Assembly (NCBI GenBank): GCA_016715945.1
Contig: JADJXJ010000003.1
Coordinates: 310,001 to 374,000 of the forward strand
Source of the DNA: Bacteroidota bacterium
Lineage (GTDB): Bacteria > Bacteroidota > Bacteroidia > Bacteroidales > F082
DNA length: 64,000 nt
Direction: 5' to 3'
Both the position numbers and the translations under genes were made by a program. Below, piece by piece: positions 51,675-60,672 of this stretch; positions within the stretch are counted from its first letter, which is position 1, and each line of letters begins with the position of its first letter. The notes under the pieces are model-generated. The model was not told the DNA's origin, ran no database searches, and was given only the letters and a program-made list of their open reading frames with translations.

Positions 51675-53030
51675 TCAGAGCAGAAAACTCATCATAATAC
51701 CTGCGGCCACCGCAGAGCCTATTACGCCGGCCACATTGGGCGCCATGGCATGCATGAGCAGGTGATTGGAAGGATCGTTTTTCAGCCCTTCCATCTGCAC
51801 CACCCTGGCGCTGTCGGGCACGGCCGACACACCTGCCGCACCCACGAGGGGATTGATGCGGTTGTCGGCGGGTAAAAACAGGTTCATTACCTTGGCAAAC
51901 AATACGCCACCGGCTGTGGCAACCATAAACGAGACTGCGCCAAGGGTGAAAATCAGAATGGAATCGGACGTGAGAAATATGTCGGCCTGTGTCGAGGCAC
52001 CCACAGTTACGCCCAGCAATATGGTGATGATGTCGATGAGCGAAGTACGGGCCGTGTCGGCCAGTCGCTTGGTCACCCCGCTTTCTTTCAGGATGTTACC
52101 GAAGAACAACATGCCCAGCAACGGCAGTGCACCAGGCGAAATAAAGGTGGTGAGGATGAGTCCGACAATAGGAAACATGATCTTTTCGAGCTTGCTTACC
52201 GAGCGTGGGGGTTTCATGCGAATCAACCGTTCTTTTTTGGTGGTGAGCAACCGCATGATGGGCGGTTGGATGACAGGTACCAGTGCCATGTAGGAATAGG
52301 CTGCAATGGCGATGGGTCCGATCAGGTTTTTTGTTTCATATCCATGCACTATGCCGCCATTGGCCAGTTTTGACGAAAGAAAAATAGCTGTGGGGCCATC
52401 GGCACCTCCGATGATGCCTATTGAACCGGCCTCAGGCAGGTTGAAGCCTACATATAATGCGCCTATAAACGTGAGAAAGATACCCAATTGTGCAGCAGCT
52501 CCCAAAAGCATGAGCCTTGGACTGGAAATCAGGGATGAAAAATCGGTCATGGCACCGATACCCAGGAAAATAAGGGGCGGATAAATGCCTTTGGTTACAC
52601 CGTAATACAAATAATTGAGTACACTTCCTTCCTGATAGATACCCAGCTGAAGATTGATTCCTCCGTCCTGATAAAAAGGGATATTACCAATAATGATGCC
52701 AGTGCCTATGGGCACCAGGAGCAAGGGTTCGTAATCATACCTTATGGCAAGGTAAATAAAGAATAACCCCACCACAATCATCAGGAGGTTGCCCCTAGTC
52801 GCATTGCGAAATCCTGTAAAAGTGATGAATTTGCTCACTCCTTCCACGGTCTTGTCCAGGGCAAAACGGAGGAAAGAGACGCTTTCGGTTTTGTTGCTTT
52901 GTGCAGCAACGGATGCCGACGACTGTGTGAAGGCATTCTCGGCCATGCCAGGTACCTGTGTGACCACAAGATTGAGCATGGTGAGCACAAATAGTACTGC
53001 CAGCACGACAAAAGCACGTTTTGTTGTCAT
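51675..53030 (-). CDS. Na+-transporting carboxylic acid decarboxylase, beta subunit
   Basis: 451 residues. The beta subunit (OadB/GcdB/MmdB family) is the membrane channel that couples decarboxylation of carboxybiotin to Na+ export. Many membrane helices are seen. The conserved IGGADGPTAIFLSSKLA segment holds the Na+-binding Asp, and GLILTTFISPGALPLLGMLFFGNILKESG and GAAGVSAVPDSARVVQ are family blocks. The N-terminus has an extra hydrophobic segment (about 8-26) with a linker before the usual start. It is the last gene of the mmd operon, 5 bases after the biotin carrier gene. Confidence 0.93.
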   Translation of the reverse strand: MTTKRAFVVLAVLFVLTMLNLVVTQVPGMAENAFTQSSASVAAQSNKTESVSFLRFALDKTVEGVSKFITFTGFRNATRGNLLMIVVGLFFIYLAIRYDYEPLLLVPIGTGIIIGNIPFYQDGGINLQLGIYQEGSVLNYLYYGVTKGIYPPLIFLGIGAMTDFSSLISSPRLMLLGAAAQLGIFLTFIGALYVGFNLPEAGSIGIIGGADGPTAIFLSSKLANGGIVHGYETKNLIGPIAIAAYSYMALVPVIQPPIMRLLTTKKERLIRMKPPRSVSKLEKIMFPIVGLILTTFISPGALPLLGMLFFGNILKESGVTKRLADTARTSLIDIITILLGVTVGASTQADIFLTSDSILIFTLGAVSFMVATAGGVLFAKVMNLFLPADNRINPLVGAAGVSAVPDSARVVQMEGLKNDPSNHLLMHAMAPNVAGVIGSAVAAGIMMSFLL

Positions 53031-53035
53031 AAGTC

Positions 53036-53467
53036 TTACTCCATTTCAATGAGCAGGTCGCCCTGCAGTACGTTGTCGCCCAGATTTACTTTAACAACTT
53101 TAATGATCCCGTCTTTCTCGGCCAACAGGTTGTTTTCCATCTTCATAGCTTCGTAAACGAGCAGTTTCTGGCCGCGTTTTACCTGGTCTCCCGGCTTAAC
53201 CAGAATCTGGATGATTTGTCCCGGGAGCGGAGCTACGATCTTAGAAAGGCGGGCCTCGGCCCCGGCCTTTATTTTTACATTTTCAGCGTTCGGATTGTTT
53301 GTAATGGCCGAGCGTACCAGGATGGGTGTTTTCGATTCAACCTTTTTTCGCTCGATTTCCACCTGGTATGGTGTGCCATTAACTTCAATCTCAGCCAGGT
53401 TGCCTTCGATGCGGAGCACTTCTACCTCGTACTCGTTTCCGCGTATGGTGAATTTGAAATTACGCAT
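53036..53467 (-). CDS. Biotin carboxyl carrier subunit (gamma-type) of the decarboxylase
   Basis: 143 residues. The C-terminal biotinyl domain (about 70-143) has the biotinylated Lys in YEAMKMENN (about residue 110) and PLPGQIIQILVKPGDQVKRGQKLL before it. The N-terminal part is a small beta domain. The carrier shuttles CO2 from the alpha subunit to the beta subunit. It lies between the OadG-type and beta genes. Confidence 0.93.
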   Translation of the reverse strand: MRNFKFTIRGNEYEVEVLRIEGNLAEIEVNGTPYQVEIERKKVESKTPILVRSAITNNPNAENVKIKAGAEARLSKIVAPLPGQIIQILVKPGDQVKRGQKLLVYEAMKMENNLLAEKDGIIKVVKVNLGDNVLQGDLLIEME

Positions 53468-53477
53468 ATTCTTTTGA

Positions 53478-53846
53478 TTATCTGGGGAGGTTTCTTAATC
53501 CGTAAATCTTAGAACTCCAAGGTGAATAGGTTCTGGAAACTTTTCTGATGGTGAGCACATTGCTCTCGTCGTCGTGCAGTTGTGTTGACAGATACAAAGC
53601 AAGACCGATGGCTGCAATCACGTCGCCCGGGATGCGCAGGTCTTTGTTTTCTTCTCCTTTTGCAAGTTTTCCCTGGCGTTTGAGCTTATCTTTGATGCGC
53701 ATGTTGAGCACTTTCGACAGCAGCTCGAAAAACCAGTAAAGCAGCAGCAGGGCTACAAACACAATGAGGTAACCCACAATCGAAACCACAATGCTTTCGA
53801 TAATGGTGGTTTCGGGCACAACATTAAATTCGGTGAGTGTCAGCAT
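53478..53846 (-). CDS. OadG-type small subunit of the Na+-pumping decarboxylase
   Basis: 122 residues. One N-terminal membrane helix (about 17-40) is followed by a charged region with a Pro-Gly-containing helix. OadG/MmdD proteins stabilise the complex and link the membrane part to the alpha subunit. It lies 10 bases upstream of the biotin-carrier gene and 12 bases after the alpha-subunit gene. The sequence is weakly conserved in this family, so I rely on its length, topology and position. Confidence 0.82.
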   Translation of the reverse strand: MLTLTEFNVVPETTIIESIVVSIVGYLIVFVALLLLYWFFELLSKVLNMRIKDKLKRQGKLAKGEENKDLRIPGDVIAAIGLALYLSTQLHDDESNVLTIRKVSRTYSPWSSKIYGLRNLPR

Positions 53847-53858
53847 GGCCTGGACAGG

Positions 53859-55418
53859 TTAGAGTGGGATGTTGGAGTGTTTTTTTGGCGGATTGGTATC
53901 CTTTTTGGTTGCCAGGGCCTGCAGGGCACGGATCACGCGGAAGCGTGTATTGCGGGGTTCAATCACATCGTCGATATAGCCATATCGGGCAGCTTCGTAC
54001 GGATTGGCAAATTTCTCGCGGTATTCTTCCTCTTTTTTACGGATAAAAGCAGCGCGTTCTTCGGGGTCTTTGATTTCGAGTATGGTACGTCCCTCGAGTA
54101 CCTCGATGGCGCCTGCCGGCCCCATCACGGCAATTTCGGCCGAAGGCCAGGCGTAGTTGATGTCGCCCCGCAGTTGTTTTGAGCCCATCACGTCGTGGGC
54201 ACCGCCATACGATTTGCGCAGGGTCACGGTGACTTTTGGCACTGTGGCCTCACCGTAGGCAAAGAGCAGTTTTGCGCCATGTATGATGATGCCGCCGTAT
54301 TCCTGTGCGCTGCCGGGCAAAAATCCGGGTACGTCAACCAGCGTCACAATGGGGATGTTGAAGGCATCGCAGAACCTGACAAAACGGGCCGCCTTGCGCG
54401 AAGCATCAATGTCGAGTACGCCGGCCAGGTAATTGGGCTGATTAGCCACAATGCCCACGGGCATCCCGTTGAATTTGGCGAATCCTATGACGATATTGCG
54501 GGCAAAGTTGCGCTGTATTTCAAGGAATTCCCCATAATCCACAATAGCGTGGATTACATCTTTCACATCATAGGGTTTGTTGGGATTGTCGGGGATGATC
54601 TGGTTGAGCGAATCTTCGAGGCGATTGATGGGGTCGGTGCACTCCGACAGTGGCGGGTCTTCCAGATTATTCTGTGGGATATATTGCAACAGCTTGCGAA
54701 TGAGCATCAGGCCTTCCTGCTCGTTCTCGACCACAAAGTGCGTCACGCCCGACTTGGTGCCATGCACCCATGCCCCGCCAAGGTCTTCGACCGAGATGTC
54801 TTCGCCGGTAACGGTTTTTGTCACTTTAGGACCGGTGACAAACATATAGCTCGAGCTTTCGCTCATCATCACAAAATCGGTCAAAGCGGGCGAATACACT
54901 GCGCCTCCGGCACAGGGGCCAAAAATGGCCGAGATCTGAGGCACAACGCCTGAAGCCATGATGTTGCGCTGAAAAATTTCGGCATATCCGGCCAAACTGC
55001 GCACCCCTTCCTGAATGCGAGCTCCGCCGCTGTCGTTGATGCCGATGATGGGCGCACCCACTTTCATGGCCTGATCCATCACCTTGCAGATTTTAGCCGC
55101 AAAGGTCTCGCTAAGCGAACCCCCAAACACGGTGAAATCCTGCGAAAACACATATACCACACGCCCGTCTATGGTGCCGTGCCCGGTGACCACCCCGTCG
55201 CCAAGATATTTCTGATCGCCCAACCCAAAGTCCTCGGTGCGATGCGTCACAAACATATCAAACTCTTCAAAACTGCCCTCATCGAGCAGCAGCTCAATGC
55301 GCTCCCTGGCAGTGAGTTTTCCCTTGGCATGCTGTGCAGCAATGCGTTTCTCGCCGCCGCCTTTGCGTGCCTCAACGCGCTTATCGAGCAGCTCCTGAAT
55401 CTTCGATTCAATTGACAT
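53859..55418 (-). CDS. Methylmalonyl-CoA decarboxylase, alpha subunit (carboxyltransferase)
   Basis: 519 residues of the acyl-CoA carboxyltransferase family. Crotonase-fold motifs include GDGVVTGHGTIDGRVVYVFSQDFTVFGGSLSE, GAPIIGINDSGGARIQEGVRSLAGY and ISAIFGPCAGGAVYSP in the N-terminal half, and VPGFLPGSAQEYGGIIIHGAKLLFAY and LRKSYGGAHDVMGSK in the C-terminal half. It transfers the carboxyl group of (S)-methylmalonyl-CoA to biotin. The operon contains methylmalonyl-CoA epimerase and OadG/beta subunits, which points to the Na+ pump MMD, not propionyl-CoA carboxylase. The direction is the propionate-forming one in anaerobes. Confidence 0.93.
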   Translation of the reverse strand: MSIESKIQELLDKRVEARKGGGEKRIAAQHAKGKLTARERIELLLDEGSFEEFDMFVTHRTEDFGLGDQKYLGDGVVTGHGTIDGRVVYVFSQDFTVFGGSLSETFAAKICKVMDQAMKVGAPIIGINDSGGARIQEGVRSLAGYAEIFQRNIMASGVVPQISAIFGPCAGGAVYSPALTDFVMMSESSSYMFVTGPKVTKTVTGEDISVEDLGGAWVHGTKSGVTHFVVENEQEGLMLIRKLLQYIPQNNLEDPPLSECTDPINRLEDSLNQIIPDNPNKPYDVKDVIHAIVDYGEFLEIQRNFARNIVIGFAKFNGMPVGIVANQPNYLAGVLDIDASRKAARFVRFCDAFNIPIVTLVDVPGFLPGSAQEYGGIIIHGAKLLFAYGEATVPKVTVTLRKSYGGAHDVMGSKQLRGDINYAWPSAEIAVMGPAGAIEVLEGRTILEIKDPEERAAFIRKKEEEYREKFANPYEAARYGYIDDVIEPRNTRFRVIRALQALATKKDTNPPKKHSNIPL

Positions 55419-55429
55419 GATATGGGGGA

Positions 55430-55840
55430 TTATTTGTTTTTATCTTCACACAATTCCGTTAGCACCCCGAAGGTCGATTTGGGATGCAAAAAGGCAATGT
55501 GCAGGCCTTCGGCACCTTTGCGGGGCTGCTCGTCAATCAGCCTGATGCCTGCATTGCGTGCCTCGTCGAGCGCCTGCTCGATGCCTTGCACAGCAAATGC
55601 AATGTGATGTATGCCTTCGCCTTTCTTTTCAATAAACTTTCCCACAGGCCCCTCAGGGTCGGTGCTCTCAAGCAGCTCTATTTTCGTCTGCCCAACCATG
55701 AAAAAGGCCGTTTTCACTTTCTGATCCTTCACTTCTTCTATTGCGTAGCATGGCGTGCCCAACAGGGTCTCATAAAACGGAATGGCCTCGCTCAGGCTCT
55801 TCACTGCTATTCCAATGTGTTCAATGTGAGTGGGTTTCAT
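55430..55840 (-). CDS. mce: Methylmalonyl-CoA epimerase
   Basis: 136 residues of the vicinal-oxygen-chelate fold. It interconverts (R)- and (S)-methylmalonyl-CoA. Metal ligands are seen in THIEHIGIAVKSLSEAIPFYE (His near 7), KIELLES (Glu/Gln strand), GIHHIAFAVQGIEQAL (His) and TFGVLTELCED (Glu). First gene of the mmd operon, 11 bases before the alpha-subunit gene. A TACTTTTG promoter box lies 29 bases upstream of its ATG. Confidence 0.95.
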   Translation of the reverse strand: MKPTHIEHIGIAVKSLSEAIPFYETLLGTPCYAIEEVKDQKVKTAFFMVGQTKIELLESTDPEGPVGKFIEKKGEGIHHIAFAVQGIEQALDEARNAGIRLIDEQPRKGAEGLHIAFLHPKSTFGVLTELCEDKNK

Positions 55841-55868
55841 ATTATATGTGTATTTGTGAAATTTTTCA

Positions 55869-55876
55869 CAAAAGTA
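55869..55876 (-). promoter_or_regulatory. Probable -7 element of the mmd operon
   Basis: TACTTTTG on the minus strand, 29 bases before the mce ATG, matches TAnnTTTG. I see no good -33 TTTG at the expected spacing, so confidence is modest. Confidence 0.5.
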
Positions 55877-55997
55877 GGGTTTTATTCTTTATTTGAGGTG
55901 TATTATTACAGCCCATTCGGCGTTTTCAACAGGCCTGTGTTGAAATTTAGAATATTTCTACATACGATAGGGCGGCAATTTGAACGAACTTCGGAGC

Positions 55998-57524
55998 ATG
56001 ATTAGGAGTACTCTATTGTTATTCAGCTTGTTGCCATTGTTAGCCGGTGCACAGCAGTTTACCGATGTGCGTGCCGGTCTGGTCGGAATTGCACACAGCT
56101 CTTCCATGTGGATTGATGCCGACCGCGATGGTGACCTGGATATTGTTGTTTCGGGCCAGGCCGGGCAAAACAGGCAACAGACCCGCACGCTTTATTACCG
56201 CAATGAGCGCAACGACCGCTTCGAAGCGGCGGCCTCGGGCTTGCCCGATTTCAACAAGGGGGGCATTGCCCGTGCTGATGTGGACCTTGATGGGATTGAA
56301 GACCTGGCCATCACAGGCGAACTGGCCGATAGTCGAAGTTTTACTGCCATTTACCGCGGCCTGCCCAACGGTAAATTTGAATTGCTCAGCAACAACTTTG
56401 TGCCGCTGAAGCACAGTTCGGTAGCTTTTGCTGATGCCGATGGCGATGGCGACCCCGACCTGCTGCTGAGTGGTATGGGACCCAACGGACCCTTGACCCT
56501 CATCTATCGCAACGACCGTGGCGGAAGGTTCACAGGCATTGATCACCGCATACCCGGGCTGATGGGGGGCGATGCCAAATGGATTGACTTTAACATTGAT
56601 GGCCTGCCGGATATCATGATCAGTGGCACAGCTGCCAATGGCGCACCTGTAAGCATGTTGTTTCGTAACAATGGCAAATTCAGTTTCACGCAGGTTGCCA
56701 CCAGTTTTGTCGGACTTTCACAGAGCCATATTGCCGTGGGTGATTACGATAATGATGGCGATCCGGATATCCTGCTCATGGGACGTGATGCTTCCGGAAA
56801 CGGACGTACCATCCTGTACAACAATACCAACCGACAGGGAGGCTTTGCTGTGGTATCTGCCGGCATTGTGGGAGTGTGGGATGGATTTGCCGACTGGGGC
56901 GACTTTGACCTCGATGGCGACCTCGACCTGCTGATCAGCGGACGAAGCAGCAACGGGCCTGTTTCAAAAGTTTATCGCAACGACCGAAACAACAGGTTCA
57001 CCGAAATCAACTCAGGCATCATCCCGCTCTACAACAGTTCGGGCCAATGGGGCGACTACGACCTCGACGGCGACCTCGATATCCTGATTGCAGGCCTGAG
57101 CGAAAACGGACAGCCCATCGCCAGGGTTTACCGCAACAATGCCATCGAAATACAACAGACAGCCAGGGTGGTGCGTCGCGAAACCATCACTACACCGGCA
57201 TTTGTCGATCCCGGACCACCGCCATCCAGGCCACGGGCCGAATACTTCTACGTGTACAGCTCGGCATATGCCGATGTGCACCAGACGGGCAAAAAAGACT
57301 ATTACCTCTTTATGGGACCGGTGAAAAAATGGCCGGGATCATACATTCTTGAAGAGAAATTCAACGAAACGATTATCCGCACCTATCCCACATGGGGGCG
57401 CATCGATCAGGGCAATATCATCCAGAATGGTTTTCTGACAAAAAGCGAAGCCGACAAGTCAAGAACCCGGATGATGCACGAATACCGCACAAAAGGGTTT
57501 AATGTGGTGGAAATCAACTATTAA
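55998..57524 (+). CDS. Secreted FG-GAP/VCBS repeat protein (paralogue of the protein at 12116)
   Basis: 508 residues from ATG 55998 (MIRSTLLLFSLLPLLAGAQQ), with a signal peptide. The frame opens earlier with TTG at 55980, which I reject. Repeats with loops DADRDGDLDIVVSG, DVDLDGIEDLAITG, DADGDGDPDLLLSG, DFNIDGLPDIMISG, DYDNDGDPDILLMG, DFDLDGDLDLLISG and DYDLDGDLDILIAG make up residues about 30-380: a seven-bladed propeller is likely. A Pro-rich linker leads to a 100-residue module starting AEYFYVYSSAYAD and ending FNVVEINY, the same as in the paralogue. Its 3' end overlaps the convergent aspartokinase gene by 11 bases. Function unknown. Confidence 0.85.
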   Translation: MIRSTLLLFSLLPLLAGAQQFTDVRAGLVGIAHSSSMWIDADRDGDLDIVVSGQAGQNRQQTRTLYYRNERNDRFEAAASGLPDFNKGGIARADVDLDGIEDLAITGELADSRSFTAIYRGLPNGKFELLSNNFVPLKHSSVAFADADGDGDPDLLLSGMGPNGPLTLIYRNDRGGRFTGIDHRIPGLMGGDAKWIDFNIDGLPDIMISGTAANGAPVSMLFRNNGKFSFTQVATSFVGLSQSHIAVGDYDNDGDPDILLMGRDASGNGRTILYNNTNRQGGFAVVSAGIVGVWDGFADWGDFDLDGDLDLLISGRSSNGPVSKVYRNDRNNRFTEINSGIIPLYNSSGQWGDYDLDGDLDILIAGLSENGQPIARVYRNNAIEIQQTARVVRRETITTPAFVDPGPPPSRPRAEYFYVYSSAYADVHQTGKKDYYLFMGPVKKWPGSYILEEKFNETIIRTYPTWGRIDQGNIIQNGFLTKSEADKSRTRMMHEYRTKGFNVVEINY

Positions 57525-58779
57525 CCCGCATCACCAGCTGTAAGGTGGCCCGGCTGCGCTGCTCGAGCAGCACCTGACCTTTGTGCGAAAACTCAACGGC
57601 AAGCTGCTCGTTGTAATGCCTGATGGTGAAAAGCGTCAGTCCCTCATTGTAACGTATCTCATAGGTGGGACCGAGCAATCTGAACAAATCTCCGGTTTTC
57701 AGGAGGTCCGTATCCAAGCAAACCGTCAGGCTGCGGGCCGAAGTTTGCATCACATTGATATTGATACCCAATTGGTGAAAAGTACCAAAAAGCTGATGCA
57801 GGTGCCATTCGTTCATGAGCGAAAAATCGCGTGGCCGGATGCTCATCAGTATCTGGTTTTCCTTGACAATGAAACAGGGCATGGCCCCATCGGAAGTGCG
57901 GTCGGCCGAGATGAGGCTGGGCGGGTCGAGTGGATTGACAAAGGATTGTACCTTTAAAGGTATCTGTTTGTTTTCGAGTGGTTTGATGGTTTTGGGGTGA
58001 ATCACCGTGGCGCCGTAATAGGCCAGTTCGATGGCCTCGGAGTAGGAAATTTTTTCGAGTTTTCGGGCTTCGGGAAATCGTTTCGGATCGGCATTGAGCA
58101 GGCCGGGAACATCTTTCCAGATGACGACCTCGTCGGCATCCACACACCAGCCCAGGATGGCAGCTGTGAAGTCGGAGCCCTCGCGCCCCAGGGTGGTTGG
58201 TTGACGGTCGGGGGTGGCCCCAATGAATCCCTGCACCAGCAACAATTGATCTCCTGCACTTTCAAAAGCTTCCCTGACCTTGGCGGAGGTGGCGTCCCAA
58301 TCGGGTTCGGCAGCCCTGAAGCGCCCGTTGGTGATAATCAGTTTGCGGGCATCGGCATGCTTGTGCGCAATGCCAATATGGTGCAGGTAGTGGCTGATGA
58401 TGGTGGTGGATATCAATTCGCCATAGCTCACCGTGAGGTCGTAATGCGTATCGTATGGAAGATGAATGAGTTGCAGTTTGTCCCAAAGCTCATTCCAGAG
58501 CCTGGACAGCGCTGCGGATGCGGTATTGGTAGCTCCTCTGAAAAGCTCGCCGGCAATAACCTTATGGTAATTTGTCAGTTGTTCGAACACCTGAGACGTA
58601 TCGGGTGATCCCTCCCTTGCCAGACGCAATATCTTTTCCAGTGCATTGGTGGTTTTGCCCATGGCCGAAACAACCACGATAAGCCTGTGGTTTGTGTTGG
58701 CGCTCAGGATATCGGTCATATTGCGCACCGCGCAGGCGTCTTTAACGGATGCACCTCCGAATTTGAAAACTTTGATCAC
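57514..58779 (-). CDS. Aspartate kinase
   Basis: 421 residues. The kinase domain (1 to about 270) shows VFKFGGASVKD, VVVSAMGKTTNALE, SYGELIST, TLGREGSDFTAAILG and KDVPGLLNADPKRFP. The C-terminal part (about 290-421) corresponds to ACT domains but is short and divergent. It makes aspartyl-phosphate for Lys, Thr and Met synthesis. The length and divergence fit the Bacteroidota monofunctional aspartokinases. It diverges from fbp, with which it shares an overlapping promoter region. Whether it is feedback-inhibited cannot be judged. Confidence 0.9.
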   Translation of the reverse strand: MIKVFKFGGASVKDACAVRNMTDILSANTNHRLIVVVSAMGKTTNALEKILRLAREGSPDTSQVFEQLTNYHKVIAGELFRGATNTASAALSRLWNELWDKLQLIHLPYDTHYDLTVSYGELISTTIISHYLHHIGIAHKHADARKLIITNGRFRAAEPDWDATSAKVREAFESAGDQLLLVQGFIGATPDRQPTTLGREGSDFTAAILGWCVDADEVVIWKDVPGLLNADPKRFPEARKLEKISYSEAIELAYYGATVIHPKTIKPLENKQIPLKVQSFVNPLDPPSLISADRTSDGAMPCFIVKENQILMSIRPRDFSLMNEWHLHQLFGTFHQLGININVMQTSARSLTVCLDTDLLKTGDLFRLLGPTYEIRYNEGLTLFTIRHYNEQLAVEFSHKGQVLLEQRSRATLQLVMRVNS

Positions 58780-58789
58780 CTTGTCCTAC

Positions 58790-58822
58790 TTTGTTTTTTG
58801 GCTGCCAAAAGTACTACATTTG
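58790..58822. promoter_or_regulatory. Overlapping divergent promoters of aspartokinase and fbp
   Basis: TACATTTG at 58815-58822 on the plus strand, with TTTG at 58790-58793 (21-base spacer), points to fbp. TACTTTTG on the minus strand at 58813-58806 points to the aspartokinase gene. The two -7 boxes are only one base apart, so the two polymerases must compete. Confidence 0.6.
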
Positions 58823-58871
58823 TTTTGAGCCTTTTTCCGGTCACGCACACAACAACCAAAACACATACATC

Positions 58872-59906
58872 ATGAAAACACTTGTAGAATTTATCTGGGA
58901 ACAGCAAAGCAATTTCGGGCAGGCCACGGGCGAATTTTCACGATTGCTCAACGATATCGGCATTGCTGCCAAAATTGTGAACCGCGACGTCAACAGGGCC
59001 GGCCTGGCCGGTGTGCTTGGTCTGGAAGGTACTACCAATGTGCAGGGCGAAAGCCAGAAAAAGCTCGACGTGCTGGCCAACAACGAGTTTATCAAAGCAT
59101 TGCGCAATGGCAAGCAGTGTGCCGGCATCATCTCCGAAGAAAACGAGGAAGTGGTGGTATTCGACGAGACGACTACCCGCAATGCAAAATATATTGTGGC
59201 AATTGATCCCCTCGACGGCTCTTCGAATATTGAAGTGAATGTGCCCATCGGAACGATCTTTGCCATTTACCGCCGCAAATCGGTAGGCAGCACCATCACC
59301 ATGGAAGATGTGCTTCAGGCTGGCACCGAGCTGGTGTGTGGCGGCTATGTCATTTATGGCTCTTCGACCATGATGGTTTACACCACAGGCAACGGCGTCA
59401 ATGGTTTTACCTACGACCCCACCTGTGGCATCTTCATTCTATCGCACGAAAACATGAAAATCAAAGACCCTGGTAATATTTACAGCATCAACGAAGCCAA
59501 CTATATTTACTTTCCCGAAGGTGTAAAACGTTATATCAAATACTGTCAAGAAGACGATCCTGCCACCGGTAGGCCCTATACCACACGCTACATCGGATCG
59601 CTCATTTCCGACTTTCATCGCAACCTGCTCCGGGGCGGTATTTACATCTACCCCGGCACAAAGAAAAACCCGGCCGGCAAACTGCGCCTGCTTTATGAAT
59701 GTATTCCAATGGCTTTCATTGCGGAGCAGGCCGGCGCCAAAGCCTCCGATGGCTACCGCCGCATCCTCGACATCAAACCCGAACACATCCACCAGCGTAC
59801 GCCCCTTTTTATCGGCTCCAAGTCGATGGTCGAAAAGGCCGAGGAGTTTATGGCCACCTACAGTCCCGAATTTATTGAAGCTTACGAAAAAGCCGAAAAG
59901 AGTTAG
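58872..59906 (+). CDS. fbp: Fructose-1,6-bisphosphatase class 1
   Basis: 344 residues from ATG 58872 (MKTLVEFIWEQQ); an earlier in-frame ATG at 58791 overlaps the promoter and is rejected. Metal-binding and active-site motifs of class 1 FBPase are intact: SEENEEVVVFDE, AIDPLDGSSNIEVNVPIGTIFAIY, and YIGSLISDFHRNLLRGGIYIYP with the Arg/Tyr phosphate pocket, then LRLLYECIPMAFIAEQAGAKAS with the third metal Glu. It performs the irreversible step of gluconeogenesis. Confidence 0.96.
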   Translation: MKTLVEFIWEQQSNFGQATGEFSRLLNDIGIAAKIVNRDVNRAGLAGVLGLEGTTNVQGESQKKLDVLANNEFIKALRNGKQCAGIISEENEEVVVFDETTTRNAKYIVAIDPLDGSSNIEVNVPIGTIFAIYRRKSVGSTITMEDVLQAGTELVCGGYVIYGSSTMMVYTTGNGVNGFTYDPTCGIFILSHENMKIKDPGNIYSINEANYIYFPEGVKRYIKYCQEDDPATGRPYTTRYIGSLISDFHRNLLRGGIYIYPGTKKNPAGKLRLLYECIPMAFIAEQAGAKASDGYRRILDIKPEHIHQRTPLFIGSKSMVEKAEEFMATYSPEFIEAYEKAEKS

Positions 59907-60142
59907 TGCTTAAGAAAGTCCGGTGAGTACGGGTTTTGCTTAGCCTGTCGCAAACAGGAAGTTGTTTGCATTCAGATTCATTATTTCCGCAACAAAATAC
60001 TGAGCAAACAGCTGGTTTTCAGTGTTTTGGGTTCATTCCTTATTTAGATTGCGTATAAATTTTGTTGCACAGGCTGTTGCCTGGGTCAGTGTAGGGTATT
60101 AACCAATAATTTAGGCTACTCAACGTCTAAAAGCCACAATTT

Positions 60143-60670
60143 ATGCGCATTCAGAGGCAATTGACCAGAACCCGGCCTCAGCCGGGTGATTCGCCCGACC
60201 TGGAGCAGCTCAGGCAACTGCTGGCGGATCAGCCCACCGACAGCAGCAAGCTTATCCCCCTGTTGCAGGCCACCCAACAGATGTATGGTTATATCCCCGG
60301 GCAAGCTTTTGCGATGATCTCGGAGGCCACAGGGGTTCCGGTATCCGATATTTACGGTGTGGCTACTTTTTATGCACAGTTCAGGCTCAAGCCTGTCGGA
60401 AAGCACATTGTGAAAGTATGTCATGGCACTGCCTGCCATGTGCAAAATGCCAATGCCATTACCGATGCGCTCAAGGAGGCTTTGCAGATAGAAGAGAATG
60501 AAACCACGCCCGACGGCATGTTCACCCTCGAATCGGTGGCCTGCCTGGGATGCTGTTCGCTTGCCCCTGTGATGATGGTTGGGGATGAAACCCACGGCAA
60601 ACTGACCGGAAAAACGGCCACGCGCATCATCAAGGACATGAAAAACGACACCTGCCGCAAACAACAATAG
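60143..60670 (+). CDS. NuoE/HydC-like [2Fe-2S] subunit (StnA-like)
   Basis: 175 residues. A helical N-terminal part leads to a thioredoxin-like [2Fe-2S] domain with ligands Cys93, Cys98, Cys134 and Cys138 (KVCHGTACHVQNA and SVACLGCCSL). Such subunits pair with NuoF-like flavoproteins in complex I, electron-bifurcating hydrogenases and the Sporomusa-type transhydrogenase. It is the first of three genes spaced by 2 and 21 bases. With a GltD-like third subunit, the Stn assignment fits best. Confidence 0.88.
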   Translation: MRIQRQLTRTRPQPGDSPDLEQLRQLLADQPTDSSKLIPLLQATQQMYGYIPGQAFAMISEATGVPVSDIYGVATFYAQFRLKPVGKHIVKVCHGTACHVQNANAITDALKEALQIEENETTPDGMFTLESVACLGCCSLAPVMMVGDETHGKLTGKTATRIIKDMKNDTCRKQQ

Positions 60671-60672
60671 TT

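Noticed and set aside
53859..55418. Propionyl-CoA carboxylase or oxaloacetate decarboxylase as the function of the alpha subunit
   Set aside because: The operon has a methylmalonyl-CoA epimerase, OadG and beta subunits, but no biotin carboxylase and no pyruvate-carboxylase-like OadA, so the Na+ pump methylmalonyl-CoA decarboxylase fits best.
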